Of a DNA stretch of 20,308 nucleotides, positions 11,401 through 20,259 are shown piece after piece. A program made the position numbers and the translations under genes. The notes under the pieces are model-generated. The model worked only from the letters and a program-made list of their open reading frames with translations. It ran no database searches and was not told the origin of the DNA. This DNA comes from Choristocarpus tenellus KU-1152 (Eukaryota > Phaeophyceae): NCBI GenBank assembly GCA_964200185.2, contig CAXNAD020000405.1:1-20308 (forward strand). Direction: 5' to 3'. Position 1 is the stretch's first letter, and each line of letters starts with the position of its first letter.

Positions 11401-12197
11401 TATACACCAATGAAGGCCATTTTTTGCATAACCCAGCTTTGGCATATCTTCGCCAAACTTATGGTATCCATCTCCACCGCCTACCTGGCCCATTCTGGGA
11501 GAAGTTCCTCGTACAATAATGTATCAGTGGGGAGAAATCGACAGAGGATGAAGAGGGCCTTGAAGGCTTCTTGCTTCGAGACGTCACGAAGGGTCTCCTT
11601 CACCTCGTCCCAGATCTCGCAGTCAGCTCCAAGATCCCAGTAGTGCCTTGCTTTCTCGACGAATGGAAGGAGGACGTTTAGCCTCGACTTCTCGTTTTTA
11701 CCCGAACCAAGAGGGAATCCTCTTAAGGCGGCCCGCTCCAACGCGGCGTACACGGGTCTCCATGGCATGGTAAACTTCCCAGATAAGCTCAATCGCCCAT
11801 GCTTGTTGCCGATAGTTAGAGTGAGGGCGTTCAAGACTTTGTTAACGCAACGAACCTGTAGTTTTTCTTTCCCATCCAGGGGGAAGGCTAGACTGTGCAG
11901 CTTGGTAGCGATCAGTAGGTAGTCCTTGTCGCTACACAGGTGTTTGAGTTGATAAAATCGCTCGATATCAAAGCATGTTCTCGACAGATCTCTTTGATCT
12001 CCCTTCTCTATATCAAAAGAGTGCAACGTATCAATAATCCTGCCCATCATCCGACGACCCTCCGCCGGAACATCGTGTTTGTAGGATGGAGGCAGGCTAG
12101 CGTTGAAACGGTGGACTGCAGTCAACCCTTCAGGGTGACCTTCACCATCATAGTCCACCTCCATCTTCATCTCCATTGCTTCCAAGGGTGAGGTCAA
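684..12197 (-). CDS. PSME4: Proteasome activator PA200/Blm10 (PSME4 family), ten exons, C-terminus outside window
   Basis: Known of the family: a very large HEAT-repeat solenoid that caps the 20S proteasome and opens its gate through a C-terminal tail, acting in nucleus and cytosol. Proposed exons, 5' to 3' on the minus strand: 12197-11485, 11120-10289, 10207 to about 10143 or 10101 (tentative), 9548-9294, 9126-6723, 5877-5782, 5028-4438, 3870-3506, 2070-1914, 834-684. Apart from the tentative exon, all have GT..AG borders and agreeing phases. Family resemblance seen: MPWRPVY near the N-terminus, LWAKVDHCGAWHGTW opening exon 2, then FHPSNAGPWSRSL, LPGVDPND at about 9375, DQKEYEQLMLWLLD in exon 6, GWRYRLMSSWCLMHLVR in exon 7 and CAAAEVGAG with SLDW in exon 8. 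These follow the order of human PSME4 as I remember it. Roughly 1,870 codons are visible, already near the full human length (1,843), so this protein carries insertions. The gate-opening C-terminal tail is not in the window. The joints between exons 8, 9 and 10 rest mainly on phase and may hide further exons. The start is the first ATG of the open frame. Confidence 0.92.
835..1913. other. Proposed PSME4 intron between exons 9 and 10
   Basis: It starts at gtgatg on the minus strand and ends in ggataacag. It holds a C14-A12 homopolymer pair at 1805-1830 and several A-rich runs. One minus-strand segment near 1590-1645 reads IKPLMEDIIDYLLHFS and could be an unrecognised exon, but its phase does not fit the neighbours. 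Confidence 0.45.
1805..1830. repeat. Adjacent C14 and A12 homopolymers
   Basis: Fourteen C followed directly by twelve A, inside a PSME4 intron. Length is likely to vary by polymerase slippage or assembly error. Confidence 0.9.
2071..3505. other. Proposed large PSME4 intron between exons 8 and 9, with assembly gap
   Basis: It begins with a strong gtgagg donor after SLDW and ends at ctggacag. It contains a poly-C tract, ten N, a duplicated 34-base flank, an A/T-rich stretch at 3281-3312 and a repeated caataggaagga at about 2850-2880. A minus-strand open stretch at 2568-2921 shows no family similarity I can defend, although an additional exon cannot be excluded. Confidence 0.45.
2372..2527. 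repeat. 34-base direct repeat flanking a poly-C tract and a 10-N gap
   Basis: The 34 bases at 2372-2405 reappear identically at 2494-2527. Between them lie a long, almost pure C run (about 2411-2460), a short CA-rich stretch and ten N at 2484-2493. Both copies run into C-rich sequence. This is most simply an assembly artefact in which reads from the two sides of one C run were not merged. Confidence 0.85.
3871..4437. other. PSME4 intron between exons 7 and 8
   Basis: It starts gtgaga and ends after a T-rich tract in gagcag, and both junctions are phase 0. A minus-strand open frame at 4182-4391 lies inside it. Joining that frame would need a weak phase-2 donor and gives no better family match, so I leave it in the intron. 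Confidence 0.5.
4776..4907 (-). repeat. 66-bp tandem duplication, in frame within PSME4 exon 7
   Basis: Two copies, 4776-4841 and 4842-4907, differ at one base. On the coding strand each encodes 22 residues of the type LPSPxLSPPPPRLPQSVAVGGE, where x is Tyr or Ser. The frame is open across both copies and joins GWRYRLMSSW upstream to VWQWFIQCLSEG downstream, so it probably encodes a proline-rich loop between two HEAT helices. The alternative is a removed intron, since each copy also resembles a pyrimidine tract followed by an AG. Confidence 0.85.
5783..5783 (-). other. Alternative-donor neighbourhood at the end of PSME4 exon 6
   Basis: The preferred donor is gtaagc just after 5782 in phase 0, which pairs with the phase-0 acceptor before 5028. 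A weaker pairing, a gtgggg donor about 11 bases earlier with an acceptor before 5000 in phase 1, would shorten the linker between the LLDHLG helix and GWRYRL. Confidence 0.3.
6100..6134. repeat. caag/caaa tetranucleotide microsatellite
   Basis: Three caag units pass through gtaa into about five caaa-type units inside a PSME4 intron. Plain simple repeat. Confidence 0.9.
6553..6591. repeat. Imperfect inverted repeat (hairpin), 14-bp stem, 10-nt loop
   Basis: The left arm cattttacctactcc pairs with the right arm ggagtaggaaaatg with a single bulged A, around the loop gatatatttt. Pairing beyond this is weak. It lies in a PSME4 intron and could be a remnant of a small inverted-repeat element. The stem is short for a microRNA precursor. 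Confidence 0.75.
10101..10207 (-). other. Tentative exon 3 of the PA200 gene, 3' end unresolved
   Basis: Exon 2 ends in phase 0 at 10289 and exon 4 starts in phase 2 at 9548, so an exon whose length leaves remainder 2 is needed between them. After the tract ending ttgcag, an open frame begins QLPMMLTFNEVGTTLTF, which resembles the HQL segment of the family after exon 2's ending SHQ. The frame stays open down to about 9863, so the reading frame does not fix the donor. Phase-2 donors fit after 10143 (gtcaca), 10101 (gtgtga) or about 9978 (gttgtg). The acceptor is a tandem cagcag, so the first Gln is optional. Confidence 0.45.
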
Positions 12198-12515
12198 CCA
12201 ATCTCTTACTTACATAGGAGGTATTTTGTGGTCGAGGAAAGGGATAAACCTGGTTGGAGTTTCTGTAGACGTCGTTGAAGACAAGGACGAAGGAGATGGA
12301 GGTTGGTTTCTGGAGAGGTCGTTCTATGACACTGGCTCTATTATCATGTTTCTTGTTTCTACATATTAATGACGGGCGGGTGGACGGATGGACAGGGACA
12401 TTTGGGGTGGGGTTGTTAGACCAACACTTGACACACACACACATTGAACAGGGAGAGTTAGACCAATTGGGTGGAGAAGGACAAGAACTTAGATTTACAG
12501 AGTATAGAAAAAACT
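12198..12515. promoter_or_regulatory. Divergent spacer between PSME4 and plastid RPL17 start codons
   Basis: The two start codons face away from each other across 318 bp, so both 5' UTRs and promoters must lie here unless there are upstream non-coding exons. I see no clear TATA box. A short CA run lies near 12433-12443. An in-frame ATG at 12471 could extend the L17 protein by 15 residues, but those are hydrophilic and would bury the signal peptide, so I prefer the ATG at 12516. Co-regulation of the two genes is possible but only inferred from the arrangement. Confidence 0.55.
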
Positions 12516-15500
12516 ATGCTTCGGCGCTTGGCTCTAGTTGTCTCGGCCCTTGCGCTAGTCGTCCAGGTTTCGTCTTTCATGATCAACCCAGCGGTGTCTG
12601 TGGTGGCGACACGATTTAGCGGACCCGCGGCCGTTTCCACCTTCCAAGGCTCTGCCCTCGTCGAACGCTTACCAACGGCGTCGGCAGGAAACCTTGAAAT
12701 GATGGTGAGTCTGTTTTAGATTGAGGCGGAAGACCCCTGAGGTTACATCTTATCTGCATAGGTTGAAGGTGGTCATTTTTGTGGTGCAGGTGTTGTGAGC
12801 TCAACTTGAGGTTGGATTTTGGTACTGCTTCAACTATCCCCTTTCTGTTCATGAATTCACTCCAGTTCTATGGATAGTTTTCGTGATGCACTAACACTGC
12901 CGGTCGTCTCTTTTTAGGACGCAGACTACCCTTGAAACTCGCCAGTTTTGTACGTAACGGTGCGGTGAGGTATATATAATGCATGAGCGCCTGCCCTGCG
13001 CACTAAGAACCGTCTTTCCTCGAATCATAGTTTCCAGTACCGTTAAATGAGCTTTCTAAGCTCGACGAGATGCCTGTTCTTACAATGAGTACAACTGTTT
13101 TATTATGTTCACACATGTTTTTTCCTCTCTCGCTGAAATCAAGGGCGAGTTCAGTTAGCTTCAGTACTTGGGAAAATGGGCATTTACATGCGTCTGGGAA
13201 TAGGGTGAGGAGGAGCTCGCGTAGTCAATTCGCATCTGCCATAAGTGGTGGTAAAAAGATAGGTGCTTGGCAGCGGTTGCCAACTTCTGAGAGTAGATCG
13301 AGTTAGAGCAGCAGAGCATCATGATACCGTTGATTTTTGGGTCTTTTGAGATGCTTTTCCAAATGGACTGCCTTTGGAAAGTATGAAACGTTTCCGTTGA
13401 TCAGCCCCGCATTGAATGGAATTGTTGCGTATAATCGTCATGGGGATACCAGAGCCAACTGATGTCGCAATATAACTTTCGTTCTGCTGAGATGCATCTT
13501 CCAAGTGAAGCTGCCTGCGGAAAATATGACACTTGTCAGCGCTGATGGCTTAATAATTGTAGAGATTTTTTTTGGAGAAGAACGGAGGGGAGGGATAAAG
13601 CCGAAGGATGTCACAACATTACTTTCGTTCTGCTGAGGATACTGTTTATAGTGCGGATCAAGACATATGTTCGCGCTGACGGCCTAATGTATTTCGTTGA
13701 TGGATGGGAATTCTACTGTTGAAGTTTTCTCTGGAGTCTTATGTACGTGTTTGCACCAACCTTGGTGTACATCTTGGCCACCCTCTGTTAGCTTTTGTAA
13801 AATTAGCTTGGCAAACAACCTATAGTCCATTCAGTTTATGCTTTCCTCAACCTTGACAATTTTCTACATACTATTTTACCAAGAACAACCCAAAAAATGT
13901 AGTCATGTCCTTCTGAGTTGATCATGCTCACACGCATAGTCCATCCGATCAACCTTGAAAGTGTCTGTGAAAATCCAAGTGTTCACCTCAAAAAAAAAAA
14001 AAGTAGCTCAGCTAATGTATTGTTTCTCTACCTTGCCTTCCCAACCGGCCATCCGAACAAATTATCTCAATGACAGCGTCACAGGAAGGGGTTCAACAAG
14101 CTCAACAGGCCTGCTGACCAGCGCAAGGCTCTCCTTCGCTCACTGACAACCGAGGTGAGTTCTGCTTTTGCTTCATGCCCTTCTACTGATCAAGATTACC
14201 TTTAACCATCCTCCCTTGACCTCCCCTTGGGTGCTACGACCTCATTTTTTGTGCCTTTTTTGATCCTGAGTAGATTAAGTGCTGAGGCAAGCGGTCCTGC
14301 ACATGTAACTACGATGGCTTTGCCTCGATGTCTTGAAAGATTCGCCTCCTCTGGCTCGCCCCTGTTGATGCTTTTGCTCACCATGAAGAAATCATCTTAA
14401 AAGCATCCTTTTCGTTGAAAACATCCTCAAATTTTAAAACGCTTGCAGTAGGTCTTTTTGGGTTTCAAGAACGCAAAGACTTTCCTTCAAAATTAAAGAA
14501 TATATTATAGTTCTCTTCAGACGATGTGGAAGACCCTCTCCCCACCCCCCCCCCCCCCCCCTATTGTTCCTCACATTCCTGAAACGTTCAATGAATATTT
14601 CCTTTCGACTTGGTTGCTACTCCTATTCATATTTGTCTCTGTTCACAGGTCATCCGTCATGGGAAAATCAAGACCACCCTGGTCCGTGCAAGGGCATGCC
14701 GTAAGTATGTTGACAAAATGATTGGGCTGAGCAAGGACGGCTCCCTCCACGCCCGTCGCCAGGTTGGTGATTATGAGTTGGGGGTAGAGGTTGTAACGTC
14801 ACTGGCATGGACTCAATTAATGTGCAGCAGTCCTCTGTTATCTATTGGGTACATTTCTTTTAGGAGGATGTTGGTGCGAATTTTGACCTCTGAACCAGAA
14901 TTTTCTGTGTTGGGATCGCTGTACTAGGAGGTAAACGAGTGCTGCAGACTGGGCATGGTGGCTATCTTTACTACTGTAGCCCTAAAAGTGTGTGTGAGGA
15001 TACGGGATTATATGATTGCTAGAACTGTTTCATAGAGCAGCAAATGTTCTGTGAATATTCTCTTGGGGTGGTTGACTGGAAATAATGATGCTAGGAATTT
15101 CCTTCAGCATTTTCTTTCTGCATGGGTGACTGAAACAGCTTTATTTTATTATGTATGGCAAGTTTAAAAATCTTCACTGGTGAAATTGGGATTTGAAACT
15201 TGTGGTAAGGGGTAGGGGGTGTGAAGGCGGAGATGGCATGAATGCAGGTACTGGAGATGGCACTGACTATAATGTTTGTCCCTCGTGTGATTGATTTGTA
15301 ACAGGTGGGAGAGTCGATAGGTACCTGGTACTATTTTTTATTGATAGGAGTGTGATGGAAAATTAAATCCGTTACCTCTTTGGCATCATTGTGACTGCCT
15401 GTCAAATATTTTTTTTAACTCCCAGGTTTATCAGGAAAATGCAGTTGATGAGGTTAGCTTAATCACTCCCCCCTCTTCCCCTGTCTGAATCCTACATCCC

Positions 15501-15692
15501 TTCACTTTTCACCTTGTAACTTAACTTAAGGCTTTGGGCTTCATCTATGATAAGCCACTGGTCCATGCTCTCTTTGAGGCAGGTCCTGAGCGCTTTAGCG
15601 AGCGACCTGGAGGGTACTGCAGAGTGGTCCGTGAGCCATGCAACAGAAGGGGGGACAATGCTGAGATGGCCTACCTTGAGCTGGTTGACTAA
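12516..15692 (+). CDS. RPL17: Plastid-targeted 50S ribosomal protein L17, four exons, complete
   Basis: Component of the bacterial-type large ribosomal subunit, here predicted to act in the plastid. Exons: 12516-12704, 14077-14154, 14649-14762 and 15531-15692. All junctions are phase 0 with gtgagt/gttggt donors and AG acceptors, giving 180 residues. Residues 1-20 have an arginine-rich start and a hydrophobic core ([20 protein letters not shown]) followed by FMINP. This matches a signal peptide with Phe at +1, as in stramenopile plastid proteins. A Ser/Thr/Ala/Arg-containing transit region follows to about residue 62. The L17 body starts at Met63 with [17 protein letters not shown], continues [15 protein letters not shown] and [16 protein letters not shown], and ends [13 protein letters not shown], the typical L17 end. 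Targeting to mitochondria is less likely because of the signal-peptide character. The gene is divergent from PSME4 and convergent with the MCU gene. Confidence 0.95.
13351..13710 (+). repeat. Degenerate tandem repeat, unit about 141-146 bp, in L17 intron 1
   Basis: Three diverged copies begin near 13351, 13492 and 13638. The first two end in near-identical segments, gatgtcgcaatataactttc at 13461 and gatgtcacaacattactttc at 13607, both followed by gttctgctgag. Early parts also match (atgcttttccaaatgg against atgcatcttccaagtg; gcgctgatggcttaat against gcgctgacggcctaat). No open frame is conserved. Confidence 0.7.
14543..14561 (+). repeat. C-rich homopolymer in L17 intron 2
   Basis: A long C run about 90 bases upstream of the exon 3 acceptor, on the coding strand. 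It is too distant to be a normal pyrimidine tract but matches the C-rich pattern seen before other acceptors in this window. Confidence 0.8.
15426..15452 (+). other. Candidate 27-nt cassette microexon in L17 intron 3
   Basis: Between exons 3 and 4 a segment reading VYQENAVDE is preceded by tttaactcccag and followed by gttagc. It is 27 nt, phase 0, and has no stop, so including it would add nine residues without changing the frame. Direct joining of exons 3 and 4 gives [13 protein letters not shown], which already matches the family, so the constitutive transcript probably skips it. It may be chance. Confidence 0.25.
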
Positions 15693-17015
15693 ACTAGACT
15701 AGAGGACATTTGAGAATTAAGTAACTGTGGCTCTGCGTCCTGGGGAAACTTTGAGTGCAAGAAGGGCAGTTGGAGTGTTTAAGTACAAACATGAGACCTT
15801 GTATGACAATAGACCTGTTTGTTACTGTTACATTTGGTGCTGCAGTATGCATTGATGGTGCTTGTCTCTCCTGCCCTCTCTACTTCATGCATCATATGAA
15901 AAGTGGCACCCACATAGAAGTGAGTGTTGTGAGCACATGCTTTAGTTGGACAGGCTTTCAAACTAGTGATGGCAGAGGATATACACTTAGAGATGTAAGT
16001 ACCTCTCCAAAGGTAGAGGATCTTACTGCCCCTCTTCTAATGGGATGTATTGCTGTTTTAAGAAAATCGAGAGCCAGCTGAAGCAGAAATATTTTCAAGT
16101 GCTTCTATTTGCCTGTAATGAACATCAAGGTCTGAATGGAAGGTCTTCTTTTCTCTTGTGTGGATGTGTGTTAGTTGATTGGAGACAAGACAGGAACGCC
16201 CATATGAAGGCATGCACACACACACAAGCCTGTTCAAATATCTTGCTGCACTAGGGCAGGCACATTATCATGTAGAATGACAACCTGAACTCCACCACTT
16301 GTGTGACACACAAGAAGTACAGAGAAACAAACTTTCACTGAAGGGAGTTAGAGGACTGACTGCTGCTAATCAATGAAGACATGAGTTACATGGTGTTGAG
16401 TCAAATGACACGGAGGAACTTGACCTCTCATATTGGATGCTAACACACCCCTTTCTCCTTAGTATGTTGCGTTTCTCAACTCTTTATAAACAATGTAAGA
16501 ACTCAAGTCCATAATGCAAGGGAGCAATATTCTTGAGAAAATATCCACAGAACAATAAACTGCTGCAAAAATATCTTTGGAGTTTTATTGAAGCTACTAC
16601 TTCCTACTACAAGACAGGGAGAGTGACATTCCTCCAGAGAATGCTTTAGTTGTAGTGCCTCATTTAATTTAAGAGCACAGGATATAATCCAATATGTGCA
16701 CTCTGTTTTTGCAACCCCCCTGAGAAGCATACATATATTACAGGTGGTGGAAAAATGGGTTAAGGGATGCTTGGTCCCAATAGCCCTCATCTATTCAACA
16801 CATGGACATAACCTCTATAATGACCATTTCTCCCCCAAAGGGTCATGTGTTTTTCTAGATGACACATCTATCATTATCTCTGCCTAAGAAACACAAGTCG
16901 GTCATGCTATAGATGACCTCTCCCTTCTCAGTCTTGAGATGAGTTGGTGACATTGACTCCTTTGATTGGTTGACAATTACCACAGGATGATGAATCAGTC
17001 TCAATCAGTCATCAA
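15693..17015. other. Convergent intergenic region between L17 and MCU genes
   Basis: It must hold both 3' UTRs and poly(A) sites. The longest open frame (15755-16081 on the plus strand, 108 codons) lacks recognisable motifs and is probably chance. A short tandem of aatcagtc units lies at about 16992-17025, abutting the MCU stop codon. No RNA gene or mobile element is recognised. Confidence 0.6.
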
Positions 17016-18741
17016 TCAGTCATCGTCCCTTGTACGGGATTGCAGTAAGGATATTGTCTCTCGGTACCGATCCATCTCCGCTTTAAGGTCAGCATGCACC
17101 TCCTGAGAATAGCCTGTTCATAAAGAGCGGCATCGGAATAGAGCCGGTGTGGTGGGATCCCCACGGTTACAAAAGCCTTCTAGACAGTAGCAGAGAAGAT
17201 GAAGGGTGTCATAGGATGAGTGTGGGCATGAAGGCAGTTCTTCAAGTGGTATAAATGGTCCTCTCTTACTATCGACTGCATCATTCACCACCATCCAGTT
17301 CTCCCGAGTTGATCTAGAACACCAGTCAAAACGTCACCTGCTTTGTCAGGGGAAACTTAAGGTCAATTATTGTTGAAGTTATTCCACAAAAAAGACATAA
17401 TATGTCCACGGAACAGCCAAGAAGTGTGCACATACTGTTTTCAGTGCATGGTGCTCATGGTTACACATGTTTACTGTCCTTTGATAAATGGGAGTGGGAA
17501 TGGGGGGCTCAGGTTAAAATCTCTTCACACATCCCTTCCAAAAATTTCACAGCCTGACTGACATCTTTCTCACAAAAGAGGAAAAAAATAACGTAAATGC
17601 TGCACTGTTGACCATACTTGAAGGTACACGGCATGAGAACTTCATCATCTGTACTATTACAAAAATCCAATACTAGTACTTCTAAAACACCATTTAACAA
17701 CACATAGACATACATAAACCAGATTGATAGCATATACCTTACACACCAACATGTTAAGAAAAAAAAAGTGTAGTTTGAGTACTGAAGTAATACAGTACTC
17801 TAAAGAAGGAAAAAAAAGGAATTTAAACTGTGTGTGAGAGAGAGAGAGAGAGTGGTGGATTTCATACCTTAGAAAATGTAACACTCAACTCTAGCAACAC
17901 ACACTATACCATTTGCACTACCACATCTGCTATCCATGATGATGCTAGGTCAGTTTTTTCTCTACAATGCCAATTATCTACACAAGCAGGAAATACGTAC
18001 GAACATTTGCTCCATGGCTCCATGATACTATGGGAATTTGCACTCTAGCACCAATTATCTGTATAAACACAAGTACATTTGCTCCATAACATCATCATGC
18101 TATGGAAATTTGCTCTCTAGCACCAATTATCTGTGTAAACACAAGTACATTTGCTCCATAGCATGATGATATTAGGGCAGTTTAGCTCCATAACGCCAGT
18201 TATCTTTATCAACACCAAGTAGATACATTTGTTCGGTAGCTTCCATTGTCTAGCAGAAGGCTTCCAAACAACATCCCCTGTCACAACAAACATTCAGAAC
18301 CCTCTGCTCTACAATACTCATTGTCCACGACAATGTTTGGGTCTGTCAGCTAAATTGTTACTCCATTAATCTACCCACTTGTTACTACTATTATTTATAT
18401 TGTTACTTCAAACAATACAACGCAAATCGATAGTTTGGTCTTCCAAAAATCATTAAAAAAAAAATAACTGGAACAAATTTGGGAGAAGAAAAAAAAGAAA
18501 AAATATTCATCCACTGTCAGGACAGCGCTTCGTCGTGTACAGGATTAAGGTTAGGGTTTGCTAAGGCAATGAACAAAAAAGCCGTGCCATAAGAGCACAC
18601 TACATTTTCCAAGGTGTAGTGTACTACAAAGACTGAAGCAGTAGGGATGCGACAGGGGCAAATGAACCCTATTGGCTCGACAGAGTGTAAAGGATGTATC
18701 ATTGGTGGAAATGTTGCTTCTTGTGAGCATGCGTGCATGCG

Positions 18742-18781
<40 letters not shown>

Positions 18782-20255
18782 TCACCTAGGGAAGGTGCAA
18801 GCTTCTTCTCCTGCTTCTCAAATGCAGCAGACAGAAGGTTGGAGAAGGAGGCATCGCGCTTCTTGAATGAGAAATACAACACCGACCCCACGCTGTATGA
18901 GAGCATGAGGAAATATGTGGCAGGCTCCATGATGTCCCAGCTGTAGACCTCATAAACACAGTATGCTGCATAAAAAACATCGAGGGGGGGAAGGGGAAGG
19001 GGNNNNNNNNNNTTTTCGAATCTGGAAGGGGGGGTGGGGAGGGGATGAATTATACAGCAGTCCAGCGTAAGAGTAGAGGAATCGAGAATGCCATGGAAAC
19101 TAACGAATTTCATTGGCCAAGGATATTAATTATTAATTATTAATTAGTGAATACACCGTGAATACACCCACACACTTTGAGAATTTCTCGATTTTCACCT
19201 CACGCACTCGCACCTCCGGAGGAGGACAACGGGCGATAACCAGCAGCCAACAGAAAGTTTTTACCTAGGAGTTGTTGCACCTTTTTTTCTGGACTGACAA
19301 GGTCTTGGTACTTCAGGAGGTGAGAGGAGTCTCAAAGTGCAGGTGTAAAAAAAAACAAAAAAACAAAAAAACAACAACAACAACAACAACCAAAAGTCCA
19401 GTCGACTTCATCGATCATCTCCATGTACAAAGGTGAAGGAAGACGCACCAGAAATGGGGGCTTACGGCTCAGGCACGGGATGGAATCCGCATCTTACGAT
19501 CGTATACGATATGTTTGCAACAAGAACATCTTCTGTTGTGACGTATTGATCGGGTGGGAGTCTCTTTTCCATTGCTACTATTAAGGCTTTTGCTTCTCTG
19601 TCATTAGACTCCCCTTATCCCCTTGCCAGTTCAAGCCAAAAAGCCGCCCGTTCCTGGTTCCTGGTCCCTGGGTCCAACACCATCTCCTTGCTGTTACAGA
19701 GGTGTTTCCCGAAGAGGAGAGAGTTTTCTTCTTTTTTTTTTTCTTTTTTTTTTTTTTTAAAATATTGAAAAAATTAGAAACTACGAAAAAAAACAAACAC
19801 ACACATACACACACACACACATACACACAAAAAATTCATACTTCACGTAGGAACCAATACCGGTTTTCAGTAATACAGAAAAAACCAAAAAAAGAAATTC
19901 TACCCGCTTCAAACAAACTGCTACTGTGCATCCCACGTCAGTAATAGCAAACCCAACTGAGATCACAGCAGTCCTGAGAACTCCTCACAAAACTGAACAT
20001 ATCCAAGGTCAAGGCGCCAACAAAGCACACGAAATAAATCCTCTCCCACTCCTCCCCCCCCCCTACCATCCCGATCCTAACAAGAGCAGCACACCAATGC
20101 ACTGCAATCTCTTCCAACTCACCTAGCCCGCCAAACTGCGCAGTCATAAACCCCAGCACCCCAAATTTCTTCATGGTAACGTTTTGTCTAGCCTTGGTCT
20201 TCAGCCTCTCTTGGATGCTTTCAAGGCGCTGGTCCTCCTTTTCCAAGGTAGCAAG
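17016..20255 (-). CDS. MCU: Mitochondrial calcium uniporter pore subunit (MCU family), C-terminal part
   Basis: Known role: pore of the Ca2+ uniporter in the mitochondrial inner membrane. Exon 20255-20123 encodes a charged helix (LEKEDQRLESIQERLKTKAR, coiled coil 1) and TM1 (KKFGVLGFMTAQFGGL) and ends in phase 1 at gtgagt. Exon 18965-18786 continues as A-YCVYEVYSWDIMEP, TYFLMLSYSVGSVLYF (TM2) and FEKQEKKL. The WDIMEP motif (bases 18922-18939), with the Asp and Glu of the selectivity filter, is diagnostic, and the TM1-to-motif spacing equals that of human MCU as I remember it. Exon 17113-17016 encodes EVHADLKAEMDRYRETI, a coiled-coil tail, and ends DDD then stop; its phase fits direct joining. 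A possible extra exon, 17564-17529, also fits by phase. About 136 residues are visible. The N-terminal domain and mitochondrial presequence lie beyond the right edge. The first acceptor follows a 37-base C run on the coding strand. Confidence 0.92.
17509..17564 (-). other. Alternative terminal or internal MCU exon candidate
   Basis: After an acceptor ending gagaaag, a frame in phase 1 reads VSQAVKFLEGMCEEILT then stop, which could serve as an alternative C-terminus after the TM2 exon. If the internal donor gtgaag at 17528 is used, the segment 17564-17529 becomes a 36-nt internal exon that keeps the frame into the 17113-17016 coiled-coil exon. I favour the 17113-17016 exon as the main end because its composition is clearly coiled coil. 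Confidence 0.3.
17830..17853. repeat. Short GA-rich dinucleotide run
   Basis: A tgtgtgagagagagagagagag stretch inside the MCU intron. Simple repeat only. Confidence 0.85.
17930..18240. repeat. Minisatellite, unit about 72-81 bp, four diverged copies
   Basis: The core ccaattatct recurs near 17970, 18051, 18123 and (as ccagttatct) 18195. Each is followed by a variant of aaacacaagtacatttgctcca and, in most copies, an atgatgctatgg-like segment. The middle two copies are nearly identical. It lies inside the large MCU intron and is non-coding. Confidence 0.8.
18744..18780. repeat. GT dinucleotide microsatellite just downstream of the MCU TM2 exon donor
   Basis: About seventeen GT units on the plus strand, that is CA repeats on the MCU coding strand, starting a few bases inside the intron after the gtgaca donor at 18785. 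Open frames through it on both strands are artefacts of the repeat. Confidence 0.95.
18966..20122. other. MCU intron between TM1 and TM2 exons, with assembly gap
   Basis: It contains ten N at 19003-19012 flanked by G-rich sequence, an attaatt-type AT repeat at about 19125-19147, a doubled gtgaatacacc at 19148, CAA repeats near 19360-19390, a T-rich run at 19729-19758 and a CA microsatellite at 19796-19829. No exon is recognised, but the gap could hide sequence. Confidence 0.6.
19796..19829. repeat. CA-rich microsatellite
   Basis: Interrupted acacac/atacac repeats in the MCU intron, next to A- and T-rich runs. Confidence 0.9.
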
Positions 20256-20257
20256 CT

Positions 20258-20259
<2 letters not shown>

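Noticed and set aside
15755-16081. Plus-strand 108-codon open frame after the L17 stop
   Set aside because: No homology signal, poor start context and location in a probable 3' UTR; likely chance.
18540-18562. Telomere-like ggttagggttt
   Set aside because: A single short copy without tandem TTAGGG units; chance.
18517-18785. Extension of the MCU frame through the CA repeat to 18517
   Set aside because: It reads His-Thr repeats from the microsatellite; a gtgaca donor at 18785 and the downstream coiled-coil exon explain the gene better.
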